Positions 18,905 to 28,921 are shown, counted from the first letter of the stretch. The stretch: 40,405 nucleotides of DNA from Halobacteriales archaeon QS_8_65_32 (GCA_003022925.1 PXRY01000046.1:10053-50457); one strand, 5' to 3'. Made by a program: numbers and translations. Notes: generated from the letters alone by a model not told the origin.

Positions 18905-21900
18905 ATGGCCGACGAGGACAGGACTATCTTGCTTATCGGTAGTGGCCCGATCCGGATCGGACAGGCCGCCGAGTTCGATTACTCCGGCGCGCAGGCGTGT
19001 CGCGCGCTCCAAGAGGAAGGGGCCCGAGTCGTCCTCGTCAATTCCAACCCGGCGACGATCATGACCGATCCGGAGATGGCCGACGCCGTCTACATCGAGC
19101 CGATCTCCACCGAGGCCATTACCGCAATTATCAAAAAAGAGCGACCGGACGGCGTTGTCGCCGGCCTCGGCGGCCAGACGGGACTAAATGTTACCGCCGA
19201 ACTCGCGGAGGAAGGCGTCTTAGAGGCGTTCGACGTCGAGGTCCTGGGGACGCCGCTCGACACGATCTATGCGACCGAGGACCGGGAGCTGTTCCGCCAC
19301 CGCATGGCCGAGATCGACCAGCCAGTCCCCCGTTCGACGACGATCTCGCTGGAAGACGGCGAGTCGGTCGCCGCGCTCGACAGTAAGGGACTCCGCGAGC
19401 GGGTCGAACGGGCGGTCGAGGAAGTGGGCGGGTTGCCGGTCATCTCGCGGACGACGTACACCTTGGGGGGGTCGGGATCGGGCGTCGTGAGCGAGATGGA
19501 CGAGTTGGTCGAGCGCGTACGGAAGGGGCTGCGCCTCTCGCGCAACAGCGAGGTCCTCGTCACTGAATCGATCTCGGGGTGGGTCGAACTCGAATACGAG
19601 GTGATGCGCGACGCCGATGACTCGTGTATCATCATCTGTAACATGGAGAACATCGACCCGATGGGCATCCACACCGGCGAATCGATCGTCGTCACCCCGA
19701 GCCAGGTGATCCCCGACCGGGGCCACCAGGCGATGCGGACCGCCGCGCTCGACGTGATCCGTGATCTCGGCATTCAGGGGGGGTGTAACATCCAGTTCGC
19801 CTGGCACGACGACGGCTCGCCGGGCGGGGAGTATCGCGTCGTCGAGGTCAACCCCAGGGTATCCCGGTCGTCGGCGCTCGCCTCGAAGGCGACGGGCTAC
19901 CCGATCGCCCGCGTCACGGCGAAAGTGGCGCTCGGCAAGCGCCTGCCCGAAATCGACAACGAAATTACCGGCGAGACGACCGCGGCGTTCGAACCGGCGA
20001 TCGACTACGTAGTCACGAAGATCCCCCGATGGCCCAAGGACAAGTTCGCCGACGTGGACTTCTCGCTCGGGACGGCGATGAAATCGACGGGGGAGGCGAT
20101 GGCGATCGGGCGCACCTTCGAGGAAAGTCTCCTGAAAGCGCTTCGCTCGACGGAATACGAACCGGCGGTTGAGTGGGCGAACGTCACGGACGCGGAATTG
20201 GAGGCCGACTACCTCGAAACGCCGACGCCCGATCGCGCCTACGCGATGTTCGAGGCGACGAACCGGGGGTACTCCGTCGCGGCAATCGCGTCGCTGACGG
20301 GTATCGAGCCGTGGTACGTCGAGCGCTACGCCCGGATCGCGGAGGCCGCCACAGCGGCCGCGACCGGCGAGGTCGAGTCGGCGGTCGCCGCGGGCTTTAC
20401 GAGCACGGAAGTCGCCGCGATGGCCAACGGCGGAACGGTTCCGCACGCTACTGCCATCGATCCCCCTGCCGACGAAGCCGATGACGAGAGTACTCCGACC
20501 GCAATCGACGGAGGGACGACCGGCGGCGAGGACCGGACGGGAACCGACGGCGAGACGGCCGGGATCGACGGCGAGCCGATCGATGTCGAAACGGTCGAAT
20601 CGGTCGGCCCGGCGAGGCGGTACAAGCAGGTCGACACCTGCGCCGGGGAGTTCGCCGCCTCGACCCCCTATTATTACTCCGCCCGGGACCCGCTCTCGGG
20701 GCTCGGCGGCGAGGAGGTCCAGGTCGATCGGGACACAGAATCGGTCGTGATCGTCGGCGGCGGCCCGATCCGGATCGGTCAGGGCGTCGAGTTCGATTAC
20801 TGCACTGTGCACGCCGTCCTCGCACTCCGCGAGATGGGGATCGAGGCCCACGTCGTGAACAACAATCCCGAGACGGTCTCGACGGACTACGACACGTCCG
20901 ACGGCCTGTTTTTCGAGCCGATCACTGCAGAGGAGATCACCGACGTCGTCGAGGAGACCGGAGCCGATGGCGTCATGGTCCAGTTCGGCGGCCAGACCTC
21001 CGTCGACGTTGCCCGCCCCCTCGAGACCGAGATCGAGCGCCGGGACCTCGACTGTGAGGTGCTGGGAACGAGCGTCGACGCGATCGACCTCGCGGAGGAC
21101 CGCGATCGGTTCAATCGCTTAATGAACGAGCTGGGGATCGCCCAGCCCGTCGGCGCGAGCGCACGCAGCCGCCAGCAAGCCCTCGATCTGGCACACGAGA
21201 TCGGCTATCCCGTGCTCGTCCGGCCGTCATACGTCTTGGGGGGACGGGCGATGGAGGTCGTGCACTCGGACGCCGACCTCGAACGCTACATCGAAGAAGC
21301 GGTGCGGGTAAGCCCCGAGAAACCGATCCTCGTCGACGACTTCCTCGCTGGTGCGATCGAACTCGACGTCGACGCCGTGGCCGACGGGGAGGACGTCCTG
21401 ATCGGCGCGATCTTGGAACACGTCGAGTCGGCAGGGGTGCATTCGGGTGATTCGGCGTGTGTGATCCCGCCGCGGTCGCTCGGTCGCGCGGTCAACCGCA
21501 GGGTTCGGGAAGTCACCGAGGAGATCGCCCGCGCGCTCGGCACCGTAGGACTGCTCAACGTTCAACTCGCAGTGAAGGATGGCGAGGTGTACGTGCTCGA
21601 AGCCAATCCCCGCTCCTCCCGTACTGTTCCGTTCGTCTCGAAGGCCACGCGGGTCCCGATCGCGAAACTCGCCGCGCAGGTCATGGCCGGAGCGAGCCTC
21701 GCCGACCTCGACGCCACCGAACGGGTCCCGGCCCAGGCGAGCGTGAAGGAAGTCGTCCTCCCGTTCGATCGCCTCCCGAGGAGTGACCCCCGCCTCGGCC
21801 CGGAGATGAAGAGTACGGGAGAGGTCATGGGCACCGCAGAGTCGTTCGGCCGGGCGTACGACAAGGCTCAGGACGCAACGGACAAGCCGGTGCCCGAAAG

Positions 21901-22252
21901 CGGCACTGCGGTCGTCGATCTGGACAGCGAGGGCTTTCCGAGCGCCGACTCCGCTGCGGGGAAGGAGCTCCGCGAGGCGTTCGCCGAATCGTTCGAGTTG
22001 CGGGCGTTCGAGAACGACGAGGCGTTCGCCGGAGCGATCCGAGCGGGCGAAATCGACCTCATCGTCTCGCGCGAGCGCGAGCCCCTGGAGGTCGCCGTCG
22101 AGGAAGGCGTCACCTACTTTTCGACGCTGCCGAGCGCGGAGGCCGCCTTAGACGCGATCGCGGCGAAGGACGAACCATTGTCGGTACAGCCGATCGGCGA
22201 CCGGCCGGTTCGTCAGGAATTCTGGGGCCAGCCGAAAGGGAACCAGGATTAG
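18905..22252 (+). CDS. carB: Carbamoyl-phosphate synthase large subunit
   Basis: MADEDRTILLIGSGPIRIGQAAEFDYSGAQACRAL; duplicated ATP-grasp halves (second IVGGGPIRIGQGVEFDYC); VEVNPRVSRSSALASKATGYPIA. Confidence 0.97.
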   Translation: MADEDRTILLIGSGPIRIGQAAEFDYSGAQACRALQEEGARVVLVNSNPATIMTDPEMADAVYIEPISTEAITAIIKKERPDGVVAGLGGQTGLNVTAELAEEGVLEAFDVEVLGTPLDTIYATEDRELFRHRMAEIDQPVPRSTTISLEDGESVAALDSKGLRERVERAVEEVGGLPVISRTTYTLGGSGSGVVSEMDELVERVRKGLRLSRNSEVLVTESISGWVELEYEVMRDADDSCIIICNMENIDPMGIHTGESIVVTPSQVIPDRGHQAMRTAALDVIRDLGIQGGCNIQFAWHDDGSPGGEYRVVEVNPRVSRSSALASKATGYPIARVTAKVALGKRLPEIDNEITGETTAAFEPAIDYVVTKIPRWPKDKFADVDFSLGTAMKSTGEAMAIGRTFEESLLKALRSTEYEPAVEWANVTDAELEADYLETPTPDRAYAMFEATNRGYSVAAIASLTGIEPWYVERYARIAEAATAAATGEVESAVAAGFTSTEVAAMANGGTVPHATAIDPPADEADDESTPTAIDGGTTGGEDRTGTDGETAGIDGEPIDVETVESVGPARRYKQVDTCAGEFAASTPYYYSARDPLSGLGGEEVQVDRDTESVVIVGGGPIRIGQGVEFDYCTVHAVLALREMGIEAHVVNNNPETVSTDYDTSDGLFFEPITAEEITDVVEETGADGVMVQFGGQTSVDVARPLETEIERRDLDCEVLGTSVDAIDLAEDRDRFNRLMNELGIAQPVGASARSRQQALDLAHEIGYPVLVRPSYVLGGRAMEVVHSDADLERYIEEAVRVSPEKPILVDDFLAGAIELDVDAVADGEDVLIGAILEHVESAGVHSGDSACVIPPRSLGRAVNRRVREVTEEIARALGTVGLLNVQLAVKDGEVYVLEANPRSSRTVPFVSKATRVPIAKLAAQVMAGASLADLDATERVPAQASVKEVVLPFDRLPRSDPRLGPEMKSTGEVMGTAESFGRAYDKAQDATDKPVPESGTAVVDLDSEGFPSADSAAGKELREAFAESFELRAFENDEAFAGAIRAGEIDLIVSREREPLEVAVEEGVTYFSTLPSAEAALDAIAAKDEPLSVQPIGDRPVRQEFWGQPKGNQD

Positions 22253-22287
22253 TCGTACGTAACATCGGGTCCCCTGTTCTCACAGCG

Positions 22288-23000
22288 ATGGACGCGGATG
22301 AAAAGGAACTGACCGAACCCCGACGGGCCGTTCGCTCGACATCGTACTCCTGTACTGTTTATATCGATCGTATCGAACGGATCGACACGGACGAGCAGGA
22401 CTACCGCGAGGCCATCGAGACCGCCTTTCCCGAACTGGACCGTATCGAGGGCGACGACCTCCGCGAGGGGGTCTTCAACGCCTGGGCAGCGGCGATGGCG
22501 GACAACGAGGTGACGGACCTCGGAGCCTTCCGTGGTTTCCCCGGCCCAGCGGGATTTGGCCCCCTCAACGGGTACCTGGTTTCCCACGTCCGGGACGTAA
22601 CGGGGGGTGCGCTCGCACTTTTCGAGAACCCAACCGAGCAGCGCGCGCCCGATGTCTCCATCGACCTCCTCGTCGTGGGCGCGCTCGTCCACGACGTGAG
22701 CAAACTCTACGAGTTCGATGGAATGGCATCGACCGCCGTTGAACGGCTACTCGGTCACCCATATTACGGCGTTCCCGCGAGCGCAGCGAGTGGGAATTCG
22801 GAGCGAGTATCACAAGCGACGCACTCCACGTCGTCGTGACCGCGGGGCTCGGCCCCGAGGTGGCACACGTCGTGCTCTCACACAGTTCGCGAACGGTCGT
22901 CGAACCCGCTACTATCGAAGCCGAACTCGTCCGCCGAACCGACGAAGCCGCCGCCGCGGCGATCCGAACCCGGGCGGTAACGGACCTTCGAGATGGCTAA
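22288..23000 (+). pseudogene. HD-domain (metal-dependent phosphohydrolase-like) protein, frameshifted after GHPYYGV
   Basis: ORF 22288-22839 gives VGALVHDVSKLYEFDG...LLGHPYYGV. The +1 frame continues HVVVTAGLGPEVAHVVLSHSSRTVVEPATIEAELVRRTDEAAAAAIRTRAVTDLRDG-stop at 23000. Confidence 0.75.
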
Positions 23001-23042
23001 TCCGAAAGTACATGAACGAGCGAACGGACCCTCCCGTGCTCC

Positions 23043-23240
23043 TTAGTCGTCGCCGTCGCCGAGCGACGCCCGGCCCGAACCGTGTGCCTCGCGTTCGCTC
23101 TCGTCCCCGCGTTTCGATTGCGAACGCGCCTTGGCGGCGAGCCGGACCATACAGAGCCAACAGCAGTCCTCGACGCGTTCGTAGTAACATCCCTTTCGCT
23201 GCCGAGGGAAGTGCCGACGGTCGTCGATCGGTCCGGTCAC
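23043..23240 (-). CDS. Putative small Cys-rich protein (65 aa, GTG start)
   Basis: KGCYYERVEDCCWLCMVRLAAKARSQSKRGDESEREAH; clustered CC-x-x-C and aromatics in an otherwise unoccupied interval. Confidence 0.35.
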   Translation of the reverse strand: MTGPIDDRRHFPRQRKGCYYERVEDCCWLCMVRLAAKARSQSKRGDESEREAHGSGRASLGDGDD

Positions 23241-23500
23241 GACCCCGAGTCGGACGACGACTCGATCGCTCCCACTGCTCTCTTCACAGCTTCGTTTCGA
23301 CCGGTTCGGTATTCAATAGTGTCCATGAACTCCCATGGAACCGTCCCAGGTAACCGTTTCGAGGCCCGTGCTCTCTCGGCCGGTCGCCCCGACGTAGTAC
23401 TCGTTTCGCGTCCTTGCCCGTTCGAGTAAGGCAACCGCGCGCGAAATCTGTCTAAACGAGTGATTAATCTTATCTACTCGCATCGAAAACAACGGCCCAG

Positions 23501-24151
23501 ATGAGCATCGTCGTGTCCTACCGGCTCGATACACCCCTCCTTCGGGAGGCGCTCGCGGCCGTGCCGGCGCTCGGCCTGCGGGTCGAACAGGCGGGGGCGC
23601 TCGACGCGGCGTCGACGCTGCTTGTCGTTCGGGCTGCGGGCCGGGAGTTCGAGGCGTTCGAGGCGGCTCTTGAGGACGACCCGACGGTAACTGCCGCGAC
23701 GGTACTCGATGCGGAACTCGGCGGCGAGCGCGTCTATCAACTGGAAGTGCCTGCGGACGAGAGTACCTATACCGGCTGGCTGTCGCTCGGCGGGGTGTTG
23801 CTCGACGCGACGGCGACCGAAGCGGGGTGGGCGGTTCGGATGCGCTTTCCCGACCGGGAGGCCCTCTCGGCCTACCGCACGATCTGCCGGGAACGCGGCG
23901 TCGAGTTCGTACTGCGAAGCGTTCGGGACGCGACCGACTCGACGGAGGCCTACCCCTACGGCTTGACCGCCCCTCAGTACGAGATCCTCGCCGCCGCGCT
24001 CGAAGACGGATACTTCGAGGTACCGCGGGACACGAGGATGGGCGACCTCGCGACCGAGTTCGACATCTCCGATCAGGCCGCCTCCGAGCGGTTGCGCCGC
24101 GGGCTCTCACGACTACTGAGCAGCCTCGCCGTCGACGAATACTACCGCTGA
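23501..24151 (+). CDS. Bat-type HTH transcriptional regulator (HTH_10)
   Basis: LTAPQYEILAAALEDGYFEVPRDTRMGDLATEFDISDQAASERLRRGLSRLL. Confidence 0.9.
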   Translation: MSIVVSYRLDTPLLREALAAVPALGLRVEQAGALDAASTLLVVRAAGREFEAFEAALEDDPTVTAATVLDAELGGERVYQLEVPADESTYTGWLSLGGVLLDATATEAGWAVRMRFPDREALSAYRTICRERGVEFVLRSVRDATDSTEAYPYGLTAPQYEILAAALEDGYFEVPRDTRMGDLATEFDISDQAASERLRRGLSRLLSSLAVDEYYR

Positions 24152-24168
24152 TGGGTAGCGGGGTCGGC

Positions 24169-24245
24169 CCGTCGGTCGACCGGTCTCTCGGCTGGCTGAC
24201 CGGCCGCTGACCGGCCTACCGATCAGCGTACCGGTCGACCGACGG
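24169..24245. repeat. 16-bp perfect inverted repeat (CCGTCGGTCGACCGGT / ACCGGTCGACCGACGG), 45-nt loop
   Basis: Arms 24169-24184 and 24230-24245; loop holds a direct repeat GCTGACCGGCC x2. Confidence 0.8.
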
Positions 24246-24338
24246 ACCGATCGATCGACAGGACACGGCCTCGAAACCTGCGGGCGCGAGCCTGGACCGA
24301 ACGGCCAAGGCTAAGACTCCGAGCGCCGTCGGACGGGT

Positions 24339-25672
24339 ATGCACGTTGCGATCATCGGTGCGTACGGGAGCGCCGGCGTCGCCGCCGCACAGGTCCTCGC
24401 CGACTGTGAAGGCGTTACACTCACGCTGATCGACGGCGGCGAACCCGGCGGCGGCCTCTGTATCCTGCGGGGCTGTATGCCCTCGAAGGAGGTGCTCTCG
24501 GCGGGTGCCCATCGCTTTCAGGCGCCGCCCACCGCCGTGCGGCCGTCCACGACCTGGCGAGCCGCGAGGGGGTCGAATTCCTCGCGGAGAACGCACGATT
24601 CGTCGACGATCGGACGGTCGCGGTCGGCGACCGGGAACTAACCCCCGATTACGTCGTGTGCGCGACGGGATCTACGGTGAACGTGCCCGACCTAGAGGGA
24701 ATCGACGACGTTCCGTATCGCACGAGCGCGGACGTACTCGACGCGACCGAGTTCGGCGCGTCCGGCATCGTAATGGGATTCGGGTACGTCGGGATGGAAC
24801 TCGTGCCCTACCTCGCGGAAGCCGGCGGCGTCGATCTCACGGTGATCGAACACGACGCCCGCCCGCTCGACGAGGCCGATCCCGAGTTCGGCGATCGAGT
24901 CCTCGACCTCTACCGCGAGGAGTTCAACCTCGACATCCGTACGAACACGTACGAGCAACGGGTCGAACCAACCGCCGACGGCGGCGTTCGCATGACGGTC
25001 GAGAACGGATCGGACGAGAACGGTAGGACCGAGACGATCGAGGCCGACGAACTGTTCGTGTTCACCGGTCGCCGGCCCGTTCTCGACGGTCTGGGTATCG
25101 AAAACACCGCGCTCGATCCCGGCGACGGACGGGCGGACGGCGAGTGGGTCACGGACACGATGCAGGCCCGCGACGACCCCCGCGTGTTCGTCGTTGGCGA
25201 CGTTAACGGCAAAGAGCCCGTTCTCCACGTCGCGAAGGAACAGGGCTTTCTCGCCGCCGAGAACGCACTCGCCCACCATCGAGGGGACGACCTCGAAGCG
25301 TACGAGAATACCCATCACCACGTGATGTTCACCGGCCTCGGGGTCTATCCCTACGCGCGGGTCGGCCATTCGGCCGAGTCGGCACGCGAGGCCGGCCTCG
25401 ATTTCGTTTCGGTCTCGCGGGACGCGGCCGACGACGGCGTATTCAAAACGAAAGACGTTCCCGAAGGGCTAGGGACACTCGTCGTCGGGACCGACGGCAC
25501 GGTATTGGGATACCAGGGGCTCCACTACCACGCCGACGCGATGGCGAAAACCATGCAGGTGATAATCGAGTGCGGGCTCGGCGTTCGTGAGATTCCCGAC
25601 CGTGCCTATCACCCGACGACGCCCGAGATCTTAGATAGCTTGTTCCGCGAAGCGAAAGAGGAGCTGGGATGA
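24339..25672 (+). pseudogene. FAD/NAD(P)-dependent (disulfide) oxidoreductase, internal deletion plus frameshift
   Basis: N-terminal ORF MHVAIIGAYGSAGVAAAQVL...GGGLCILRGCMPSKEVLSAGAHRFQA leaves frame near 24525. The other frame continues HRRAAVHDLASREGVEFLAENARFVDDRTVAVGDRELTPDYVVCATGSTVNVPDLEG... to 25672. Confidence 0.8.
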
Positions 25673-25686
25673 GGCGGACCGGTCGC

Positions 25687-26655
25687 TCAATCTTCACCCG
25701 AGGAAGTCGATGGTCGTTTCCCTGTCCGCTTTCCGTGCTGCGCGATAGACCTGCCATGCACTACGAGGTCCTGGAAGGCGAGGCCAACCGGCGCGAAGAC
25801 GGTGATCTCCTCGTCGGTCGTCCGACCGGGACGCTCTCGTACCACGACTGCTCCCAGTTCGGCGTCGATCGCCCCACCGTCGAGATCGGCGTTGGCGATC
25901 GCCCCCGACTCGCGGACCAGTTCGCGGTCGTCACAGACGAACCACGCATGCTCGATCAGATCGGCGCTGAGTTCACGTTTTCCCGGTCCGTCCGACCCGA
26001 GCGCCGTGACGTGTGTCCCGAGTCGGAGAACGCTCGCGTCGAGGAACGGCTCGTCGGACCATGTCGCAGTCAGGACGATCCGTCGATCGGCGACCGCTTC
26101 CTGGACGGTCTCATGGACATCGACCGAGACGCCTAATTCGTTCGTCATACGCTCGGCGAAGGCCACCGCCCGTTCGAGCGAGGCGTCGTACACCGAGACT
26201 CCTTCGAGCGACCGGGAGCGAGCGAGATGCCGGAGCCCGAACTCGCCCTGAGTCCCGGCCCCGACGACGGCCATCGTCGTCGCGTCGTCTCGGGCGAGTA
26301 CGTCGGTCGCCAGCGCGCCCGTCATCCCGGTTCGTGCAGCCGTGAGGTACGTCGAGTCCATCGTCGACAGGAGCGCGCCGTCCTCGGCATCGAACAACAG
26401 TACGAGCCCTCGGATCGACGGCGACGCCTCGGGAAACTTCGCGTGAACTTTGACCGAGTACGCCGGAATGCCAGCGGCGAGTCCCGATACTAAGACCATC
26501 GCCGAACCAGCGGTCGGAAGTTCAGATCCGACCCGCCTCGCAGGAATCTCACGATTCTGCGAGTAGGCCTCGAACGCCCTACGCAGGTCCGACCGCAGTA
26601 CGTCGGGGTCGAGCGAGTCGATCACGTCCGACCGGCTCAATACCGGCGTAGTCAC
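25687..26655 (-). CDS. Ornithine cyclodeaminase/mu-crystallin family protein
   Basis: STYLTAARTGMTGALATDVLARDDATTMAVVGAGTQGEFGLRHLA; VTALGSDGPGKREL. Confidence 0.9.
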   Translation of the reverse strand: MTTPVLSRSDVIDSLDPDVLRSDLRRAFEAYSQNREIPARRVGSELPTAGSAMVLVSGLAAGIPAYSVKVHAKFPEASPSIRGLVLLFDAEDGALLSTMDSTYLTAARTGMTGALATDVLARDDATTMAVVGAGTQGEFGLRHLARSRSLEGVSVYDASLERAVAFAERMTNELGVSVDVHETVQEAVADRRIVLTATWSDEPFLDASVLRLGTHVTALGSDGPGKRELSADLIEHAWFVCDDRELVRESGAIANADLDGGAIDAELGAVVVRERPGRTTDEEITVFAPVGLAFQDLVVHGRSIAQHGKRTGKRPSTSSGED

Positions 26656-26744
26656 GACTGTCAGAACTCACCAGCGTATCAAGTCAGTTACTCTCCCGCC
26701 GTTCGGTTCCTCGTCGCTCACCGATCATAGAAGGAGAGAACGAC

Positions 26745-28505
26745 TCACCCGCCGCGTTCGAGTATCATCCCATCGTCGCCGACCGCTACGTTGGGAACAG
26801 CGTCGCTGCCGGCACCGGACGACCCGGAGCCGAGAGAAACCCCACACAGCGTCTCGTCGGTCGGCGAATCGGCTTCCGTCCAGTCGTTGTCGCGGAGTTC
26901 GCGGATCGTGCCGTCGTCGCCGACCGCGAGGCCGCGTTCGAGGTCGTCCCCGTTCTCGCCGGCAGCGCGGGCCGACAGATCGATCGCGAAGAGCGTCGCC
27001 TCGCCGCCGTGTAGTTTCGTCCAGCCCGGGTCGTCGTACCGAAACACCGACCCGTCGCCGCCCGCGACGACAACTTCCGTGGATGTGACCGCGAGGTCGG
27101 TGAAATCGATGCCCGCGCCGTCGATGCCGATACGGCCCCAGGCCCCCCCGCCATCGGTCGTTTCGAAGACCCCCTGGCTCGTATCACAACAGTAGCCCGT
27201 CTCGCGGTCCCGAAACTCGATCGCCGACAAGCTAGAGCCGCTGCCGGGTTTCGTAGGTTCGGTCCATTCCAGGTCGCCAGCGTCGTTGTGTCCGACGAGG
27301 ACTTCGCCCGAGCCGTTCACGAGGGAGACGTCCTCGTTTCCGGCGGGACCGACGACCGCGATCGCCTCCCAGGAATCCGTCAGGTCCCGCGGCGCGGAGC
27401 GGTCGATGAGTCGTCCGTCCGACACGTCGTACTGGCCGAGCACGCCGCTGTCGCCACAGAACCAGACGCGCTCGCCGTCGTCGGTGGCGTCGATTCCCCA
27501 TAGCGGGTTCGACTCGGTCGTCGGCCCGTGGTCGAGTACGGTCTCCCAGCCGCCAGCGCGGCGCGCGAGGACCGTTCCGTCGTCGCCGACGGCGAAGCTG
27601 TCCCGTCCAGCGACGACCGTATTGTACAGCGGCTCGTCGGTCGGCGAGTCGACGGTGGCCCACTCGGGTTCGGCCGCCGGAGCATCCGAGTCGGACCCGT
27701 CGCCAGCCCCGATCGCACCCCCCCTTTTCCTATCGTCCCTGCTCGCCGCATCGTCGCTCTCCACTGCGCCGTCGTCGGTTCTCGTATCGGTACCGGTTTC
27801 CGCGCCGTTGCCGGCTTCCACGTCGTGTCCGACGTCCGCGCCGGCCTCGGCTTCGGCGTCGGGCGCGGCTTCGGTACCGATTTCGACGTTCGTTTCCGGC
27901 TCGTCGTCGCCGTTCTCGCCACCGGTATCGGGTTCGATGCCGGCATCAGCGTCGGTGTCAGTGTTGGTGTCGACGTCGGCTGCGGTGTCGGTCCCGGACT
28001 CGCAATCGGTATCGTCGGCTGCCGTCCCTTCCCCGTCGGTATTGACCTCGGTTCCTGCGTGAGTCGATCCGTCTCCAGTCGTGGTCGCCGTCGATCGGCC
28101 GTCGTTGGCCGAATCGGCGGTTTGACCACCGGCCGGACCGTTCGTCCGCGATACGCCGGACGCCGGCGACGACACCGGTTCGTCCGCTCGATCCGAGGTC
28201 GGCTCCGTGCTCGGGTCCCGCTCCGATCCGCGCGTCGAACCCGGTTCCCGTTCTCGCGGTTCCGGCGTGGAGGTCGGCCCCTCAATGTTCGGTTCGTTGC
28301 CCATCCGGTCGGCGGCGAGATAGAAGTGAGCGAGCGGCAACACGTAGACAGCGATCGCTACGACGACGAACCAGGTACCGACGACGCTGGCGAGCCCGAT
28401 CAATCCGGTCAACGCTGCTGCGGTCGCGGCGTGGATTCCGGTCTGGGCGTACTCGCGATAGAACTCCCAGAACCCCTGTGACTCGCTCGTCGCCTGTGCC
28501 GTCAT
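26745..28505 (-). CDS. Membrane-anchored protein with ~200-aa acidic linker and C-terminal beta-propeller-like repeats
   Basis: N-terminal TM segments; DTNTDTDADAGIEPDTGGENGDDEPETNVE linker; recurrent VGDDGT.L/I repeats. Confidence 0.7.
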   Translation of the reverse strand: MTAQATSESQGFWEFYREYAQTGIHAATAAALTGLIGLASVVGTWFVVVAIAVYVLPLAHFYLAADRMGNEPNIEGPTSTPEPREREPGSTRGSERDPSTEPTSDRADEPVSSPASGVSRTNGPAGGQTADSANDGRSTATTTGDGSTHAGTEVNTDGEGTAADDTDCESGTDTAADVDTNTDTDADAGIEPDTGGENGDDEPETNVEIGTEAAPDAEAEAGADVGHDVEAGNGAETGTDTRTDDGAVESDDAASRDDRKRGGAIGAGDGSDSDAPAAEPEWATVDSPTDEPLYNTVVAGRDSFAVGDDGTVLARRAGGWETVLDHGPTTESNPLWGIDATDDGERVWFCGDSGVLGQYDVSDGRLIDRSAPRDLTDSWEAIAVVGPAGNEDVSLVNGSGEVLVGHNDAGDLEWTEPTKPGSGSSLSAIEFRDRETGYCCDTSQGVFETTDGGGAWGRIGIDGAGIDFTDLAVTSTEVVVAGGDGSVFRYDDPGWTKLHGGEATLFAIDLSARAAGENGDDLERGLAVGDDGTIRELRDNDWTEADSPTDETLCGVSLGSGSSGAGSDAVPNVAVGDDGMILERGG

Positions 28506-28582
28506 CGGTCGTTCGTACTCCCGAGGCCTCCTTCAGGCTTCGGCCGGCGTGTCCGACCGTGTTTACTGTAGCAGCTTTTCGC

Positions 28583-28921
28583 AAAAAGAGCCGTCGAGAC
28601 CGGTTTGGAAGCCCCCGACACGCTTGGCTTCTGCTCACGGGCCTGAGGCCCGCTCACGGGTCGTTCCTCCTCGTTCGCAGGTTCGTGGGACCGCTGGTCC
28701 CACACTCATTGCGGGACCGAAGGTCTCTCGATCGACCACGTTAGAGGAGGTCAGCGGAGCCGACCTCCCGCTCGGCGAGCGAGACCCCCGAGCACGCCGA
28801 TGGCGCGCGCAGCGTGGTTCGCAGCCAGGGCGATTCCGAAGGAATCGCTTGCAGCCGGGCAGCAGACCTGCCCGGCGGCGCCGAGCGTGTCGGGGGCCTT
28901 CGAACCGTCCTGTGCTCTTTT
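28583..28921. mobile_element. MITE-like non-coding element with imperfect TIRs and multiple internal hairpins
   Basis: Left arm 28601-28628 CGGTTTGGAAGCCCCCGACACGCTTGGC versus reverse complement of 28880-28907 CGGTTCGAAGGCCCCCGACACGCTCGGC (24/28). AAAAGAGC lies outside both arms. Hairpins at 28638-28652, 28685-28703, 28746-28768, 28830-28848, 28855-28875. Confidence 0.6.

Noticed and set aside
19220-20851. 543-aa minus-strand ORF
   Set aside because: Fully antisense to carB; a GC-rich shadow ORF with Arg/Asp-rich nonsense composition.
27528-28481. 317-aa plus-strand ORF (FGVGRGFGTDFDVRF...)
   Set aside because: Antisense to the acidic linker of the propeller protein; the G/V/F pattern is the reverse reading of GAC/ACC-rich codons.
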